A stretch of 23,472 nucleotides of DNA, taken from IMG/VR virus record IMGVR_UViG_3300021963_000660, positions 1 to 23,472 of that record, one strand, 5' to 3'. The translations under genes were made by a program, and so were the position numbers. A model generated the notes under the pieces. It ran no database searches. It worked only from the letters and a program-made list of their open reading frames with translations, and had not been told where the DNA came from. The DNA is from a virus. This document shows positions 20,594 to 23,472 of the stretch, in pieces (the first letter of the stretch is position 1; each line of letters opens with the position of its first letter).

Positions 20594-22768
20594 TTATTTT
20601 TTTATTATAATTAATCCAGCAAATACTCCAGCAAACGTTACTGTCAACGCATTAACCGAAGTTGATTCTATAATTGAAGGAACTTCCTGTCTTTTATTAG
20701 TAGTATTCCATGCTTGAACTATTGGATATTCTTCATTTAAACTATGTGTAATTGAATAAGTTGAATTACCACTAACTGTTTCTTTATAAGTTGTTAATCC
20801 AGTTATTTGTGAAGAACCACTTACTAATCCACTTGGCATTCCTGCTAAGTTATTCCACGAAGTAGAACCACTTACTATATGCCCCCCTTTAGCAACTACT
20901 GCATAACCACTTTGAGCGGATGATAATACTATTGTTGCAGTATTATTATTAGTGAGTGTTACTGATGATGGTATTATTTGTGAATCATTTGTTCCATATA
21001 CTGAAACTAATACATTTTTAGTATTAAAGTTATGCGTTACGGCAATAGTTGATTGCGTATCAAACGAAGATGTGATTGTTGCAACTTCTGCAATTTCAGT
21101 TACTACGTTTGTAATACCACTACCATCTCCAACAAAGTATGATGCAGTGATTGCACCATTTGCTAAATTAATTGATTGACTTACTAATGATGAAATGATT
21201 TGGGTAGAAGACGATACGATGTTACTTCCACCTAATATTTGTATCGACCCGGATATTAATGTTGGTAATGAACTAATTCCACTAAAAGTAATTTGAGATG
21301 ACCCTGATACGACACTATCCCCACCAGTCCTTAGTATTCCTAATTCACTTCCCTTAGGGCCTGCAATCCATTTATCATTTGTAGTATCCCATAATAATGA
21401 ACCAGTTGCTGTGTTTCCACCCGCTGCATCTTTAACGTAAATACCACCATTTGTAGTAAGTGTTCCATTTAATACTATAATATTATCACCAATATTTACG
21501 TTGGTTGAATCAATTGTTGTGGTTGTACCATTTACTACTAAATCGCCACCGACTATTAAACCAGTTGTTGTAGTAAGTGAACCTGTAATTGCTATACTAT
21601 TTCCAAATTGAATTGCATTTCCATCAGATGAAAGTATTTTATTTCCACTATATAAAGTTGTTGTACCTTTTAATGCGATTACACCCGTAGTTGGGTCTAA
21701 AACTATATCACCTGCTCCGGTTGAATTAAGTGTTAAATTACCTTCTGCAGTTTGTAATGTAATTGTATCAGTTGCAGTTTCTAATAATTTTAAAGATTGT
21801 CCTGTATCAGTTGTAAATGTTAAATCAGTTGCATTAGATGAAAGAATTGCAACTCCGTTCATATAAATTGAACCAGTTGAAACGTATAAGTGTCTAAATT
21901 GTTTACTAGGAGAACCTAAATCGTATGTATTATTTACACCAGGTAAAATTGAACCTGTTAAATTGATATTACCATTTATATTTTGTGTTCCCGTAAATGA
22001 GTTTGAACCCGTTGTTACAAAATCTCCATAATTTTTTATCTGAGATGAACCACTAACTAATCCGCTTGGTTTGTTTGTTTGATTTGTATAATCTAAATAA
22101 TATGAACCGGATTGGCCATTTAATTTATTTGAATCATCTGCAGAACCACTAACGATGTGACCACCTTTAGCAACTACTGCATAACCACTTTGAGCGGAAG
22201 TTAATACTATTGTTGCAGTATTTAAATCCGTAAGAGTTACTGATGATGGGATTATTTGTGCATAATTAGAATCATATACTGAAATGATTACATTTCGTGA
22301 ATTAAAATTATGACTAACCGATATGTTTGAGGAATTAAAGAAAGCGTAATTAACAGTTGCTACTTGAGATATATCAGATGCAGGTAGATTTGTTAATCCA
22401 CTACCATCTCCTCCAAATGAACCAGTGAACGAACCACTAATAGTTCCTTCACCTAATGTATTTAAATATCTTGAATCTAATGAGGATGTTAATTGAGATG
22501 AACCAGAAACCATTCCAGTCCCACCGAAAGTTATTTGAGAACCATTTCCTTTGAAATAAGAAGCAGTTATAGCACCATTAATATTAAGAGAACCAGTAAT
22601 TAGGGCATCCGTAACAACTATTGATTGTATGGAAGGGACACCATCATCTTTTTCAAAATATAACTTACCATCGTAAGTATTTATCGCCAACTCTCCTAAT
22701 TCAAGAGTATCGGCTGTAGGTGATTTTCCCTGGACTGCTGTTCTTTTTAGCTTTAATACTTGTGCCAT
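20594..22768 (-). CDS. Modular tail fibre protein (724 aa)
   Basis: The N-terminus MAQVLKLKRTAVQGKSPTA..LELGELAINTYDGKLYFEKDDG is a typical attachment region of marine phage fibres. The body is Gly/Ser/Thr-rich beta-helix-like sequence (LTFTTDTGQSLKLLETATD, TLQTAEGNLTLNSTGAGDIVLDP). Short linkers of the form (L/V)VSGSSQI recur at about residues 86, 237, 487 and 648. A domain of about 55-75 residues occurs three times: 135-208, 561-635 and a diverged C-terminal copy at 666-724. Such fibres bind host receptors. No S74 chaperone is present in this protein, unlike the upstream one. Confidence 0.85.
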   Translation of the reverse strand: MAQVLKLKRTAVQGKSPTADTLELGELAINTYDGKLYFEKDDGVPSIQSIVVTDALITGSLNINGAITASYFKGNGSQITFGGTGMVSGSSQLTSSLDSRYLNTLGEGTISGSFTGSFGGDGSGLTNLPASDISQVATVNYAFFNSSNISVSHNFNSRNVIISVYDSNYAQIIPSSVTLTDLNTATIVLTSAQSGYAVVAKGGHIVSGSADDSNKLNGQSGSYYLDYTNQTNKPSGLVSGSSQIKNYGDFVTTGSNSFTGTQNINGNINLTGSILPGVNNTYDLGSPSKQFRHLYVSTGSIYMNGVAILSSNATDLTFTTDTGQSLKLLETATDTITLQTAEGNLTLNSTGAGDIVLDPTTGVIALKGTTTLYSGNKILSSDGNAIQFGNSIAITGSLTTTTGLIVGGDLVVNGTTTTIDSTNVNIGDNIIVLNGTLTTNGGIYVKDAAGGNTATGSLLWDTTNDKWIAGPKGSELGILRTGGDSVVSGSSQITFSGISSLPTLISGSIQILGGSNIVSSSTQIISSLVSQSINLANGAITASYFVGDGSGITNVVTEIAEVATITSSFDTQSTIAVTHNFNTKNVLVSVYGTNDSQIIPSSVTLTNNNTATIVLSSAQSGYAVVAKGGHIVSGSTSWNNLAGMPSGLVSGSSQITGLTTYKETVSGNSTYSITHSLNEEYPIVQAWNTTNKRQEVPSIIESTSVNALTVTFAGVFAGLIIIKK
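20597..22366 (-). repeat. Three copies of a fibre domain
   Basis: Copy A at 22145-22366 and copy B at 20864-21088 share the core IIPSSVTLT.(N)TATIVL.SAQSGYAVVAKGGH. A diverged copy C lies at 20597-20773 (YSITHSLNEEYPIVQAWNT...). Copies A and B include a perfect 35-bp identity (22164-22198 and 20886-20920), which suggests recent duplication or conversion. Confidence 0.85.
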
Positions 22769-22792
22769 ATGTATGACTTAATAATTTCATTA

Positions 22793-22802
22793 TATAATTA
22801 TC
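22793..22802 (-). promoter_or_regulatory. Weak late-promoter-like motif before the fibre gene
   Basis: Minus-strand GATAATTATA matches 8 of 10 positions of TATATTTATA, 24 nt before the ATG at 22768. Confidence 0.25.
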
Positions 22803-22809
22803 TGACTAG

Positions 22810-22862
22810 AAACTCCTTATATAAGAAGTTTTTGAACTATAACCCGTTATGGATTATAGTTC
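22810..22862 (-). terminator. Tandem hairpins between the two fibre genes
   Basis: The first hairpin on the minus strand (22862-22851 with 22845-22834) has a 12-bp stem with one G-U pair and a 5-nt loop, and overlaps the stop codon of the upstream fibre gene. The second (22831-22810) is an 11-bp near-palindrome, AAACTTCTTAT/ATAAGGAGTTT. Neither is followed by a clear T tract on this strand, so they may act as a weak terminator, an RNA-processing site or a 3' stabiliser. In both stems the single imperfect pair is G-U on the minus-strand RNA but C-A on the plus strand, which favours a minus-strand transcript. Confidence 0.65.
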
Positions 22863-23472
22863 ATTTTCTAATTTATTAATTTTGTTTGATAAATCTTCAA
22901 TTTGTTTTTGTTGTTCTTTTATACCTTCGATTAATAAAGCTACTAATTTGTCATATTTAACCGCTTTGTATCCATTATCACGAGTTACAACTAATTGTGG
23001 AAGAACTACTTCGATTTCTTGTGCGATTACACCGACATCGTTTCCTTCAAATCCATGTATATCTTTATTTTCTGCTTTCCAATCGTATGTGTTACCACTA
23101 ATCATTTTGATTTTTTCGATTGGAGATTCAATTGCTGTGATGTTTTCTTTGAAACGAATATCTGAAGCAGCAAATGCTGTGATATCACCTGTTGCAGTTA
23201 TTGCTCCTGTGACTGTTAATGCTCCCGTTGCTGTTGCTCCACTTACCGTCAAAGTAGTTAACGTACCAACTGATGTGATTGCACTTTGTGCTGCGGTTGT
23301 GACTGTTCCAGCGGTTGTTGCAGTTGAAGCGTTACCTGTTAATGCTCCTACAAATGTAGTTGAGGTTACTGAAGTTAAACCTGCTATGGTTGTTGATGTT
23401 GCACCTAATGCGGTAGATGTTGAACCAATTGTTATTGCTGAGTTAGCTAAATTAGCATTTGATATTGAACCT
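22854..23472 (-). CDS. Tail fibre C-terminus with S74-type intramolecular chaperone (partial)
   Basis: The frame is open from the right edge of the window, giving 205 visible residues; the N-terminus lies outside. The first 100 residues are low-complexity Thr/Ser/Ala/Gly beta repeats (STSTALGATSTTIAGLTSVTS, GALTVTGAITATGDI). The C-terminal domain begins at ASDIRFKENI and continues IEKIKMISGNTYDWK...FEGNDVGVIAQEIEVVLPQLV...GYKAVKYDKLVALLIEGIKEQQKQIEDL, ending in a coiled coil. This is the S74 intramolecular chaperone, which trimerises the fibre and then cleaves itself off at the Ser of the SD.R.K motif (codon 23165-23163). Cleavage itself is inferred from the family. A TTG at 23252 is not the true start because the frame continues upstream. 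Confidence 0.92.
   Translation of the reverse strand, partial: GSISNANLANSAITIGSTSTALGATSTTIAGLTSVTSTTFVGALTGNASTATTAGTVTTAAQSAITSVGTLTTLTVSGATATGALTVTGAITATGDITAFAASDIRFKENITAIESPIEKIKMISGNTYDWKAENKDIHGFEGNDVGVIAQEIEVVLPQLVVTRDNGYKAVKYDKLVALLIEGIKEQQKQIEDLSNKINKLENEL

Noticed and set aside
23250-23252. TTG at 23252 as start of the S74 fibre protein
   Set aside because: The same frame stays open to the window edge with typical fibre repeat sequence, so the true start lies outside the window.
1-23472. tRNA genes, CRISPR array, insertion sequence, integrase or attachment site
   Set aside because: I looked for cloverleaf-like stretches, regularly spaced direct repeats, transposase or recombinase motifs and found none. 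A fine search by program was not possible.

Overview
The window reads as part of the genome of a contractile-tailed (myovirus-type) phage, probably infecting a member of the Bacteroidota. All convincing genes lie on the minus strand, so transcription runs from high to low coordinates. The DNA is very AT-rich. Two promoters match the Bacteroidota -33/-7 pattern (TTTG, 20 nt, TAnnTTnG), and most starts have an A/T-rich leader instead of a Shine-Dalgarno site. The phage assignment rests on recognisable T4-like sheath (gp18), tube (gp19), LysM baseplate (gp53-like), hub, tape-measure and tail-fibre genes. The host assignment is inference.

Layout in transcription order. (1) 23472-20594: the 3' end of a tail fibre with a C-terminal S74-type intramolecular chaperone, then a second modular fibre protein. 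(2) 20588-18307: a GT-B type glycosyltransferase and a 423-aa virion protein with an embedded Hint (intein-like) domain and a C-terminal FN3-like domain. (3) 18237-13565: a coiled-coil protein, sheath, tube, a gp26-like baseplate/tail assembly protein that appears to be extended by a +1 (or -2) frameshift, and a small protein. (4) 13547-5140: tape measure, an 880-aa tail/baseplate protein, a LysM wedge protein, an 834-aa hub-like protein and a small conserved structural protein. (5) 5073-3594: two overlapping accessory enzymes, a PhyH-family oxygenase and an SGNH hydrolase, closed by a terminator. (6) 3432-1: a different module of small unknown proteins, a SWIM zinc-finger protein and an ATP-dependent DNA ligase, driven by the host-like promoters.

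Two transcription programmes are visible. The structural units are preceded by a recurring minus-strand motif TATATTTATA (exact at four starts, near-exact at several more), which I infer to be the phage late promoter. The ligase module uses TTTG-N20-TAnnTTAGCT promoters, and three of its genes share an identical 13-nt leader just before the ATG. Clear rho-independent terminators follow the tube gene, the frameshift extension and the SGNH gene.

The observations most worth following are: the unannotated 74-codon ATG-less reading frame that continues the gp26-like gene across a T7 run; the Hint domain ending HN-K, which lacks the +1 nucleophile needed for normal splicing; the late-promoter-like motif; and the PhyH protein with HxN instead of the usual HxD iron ligands. 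No tRNA, rRNA, CRISPR array, insertion sequence or attachment site was seen.
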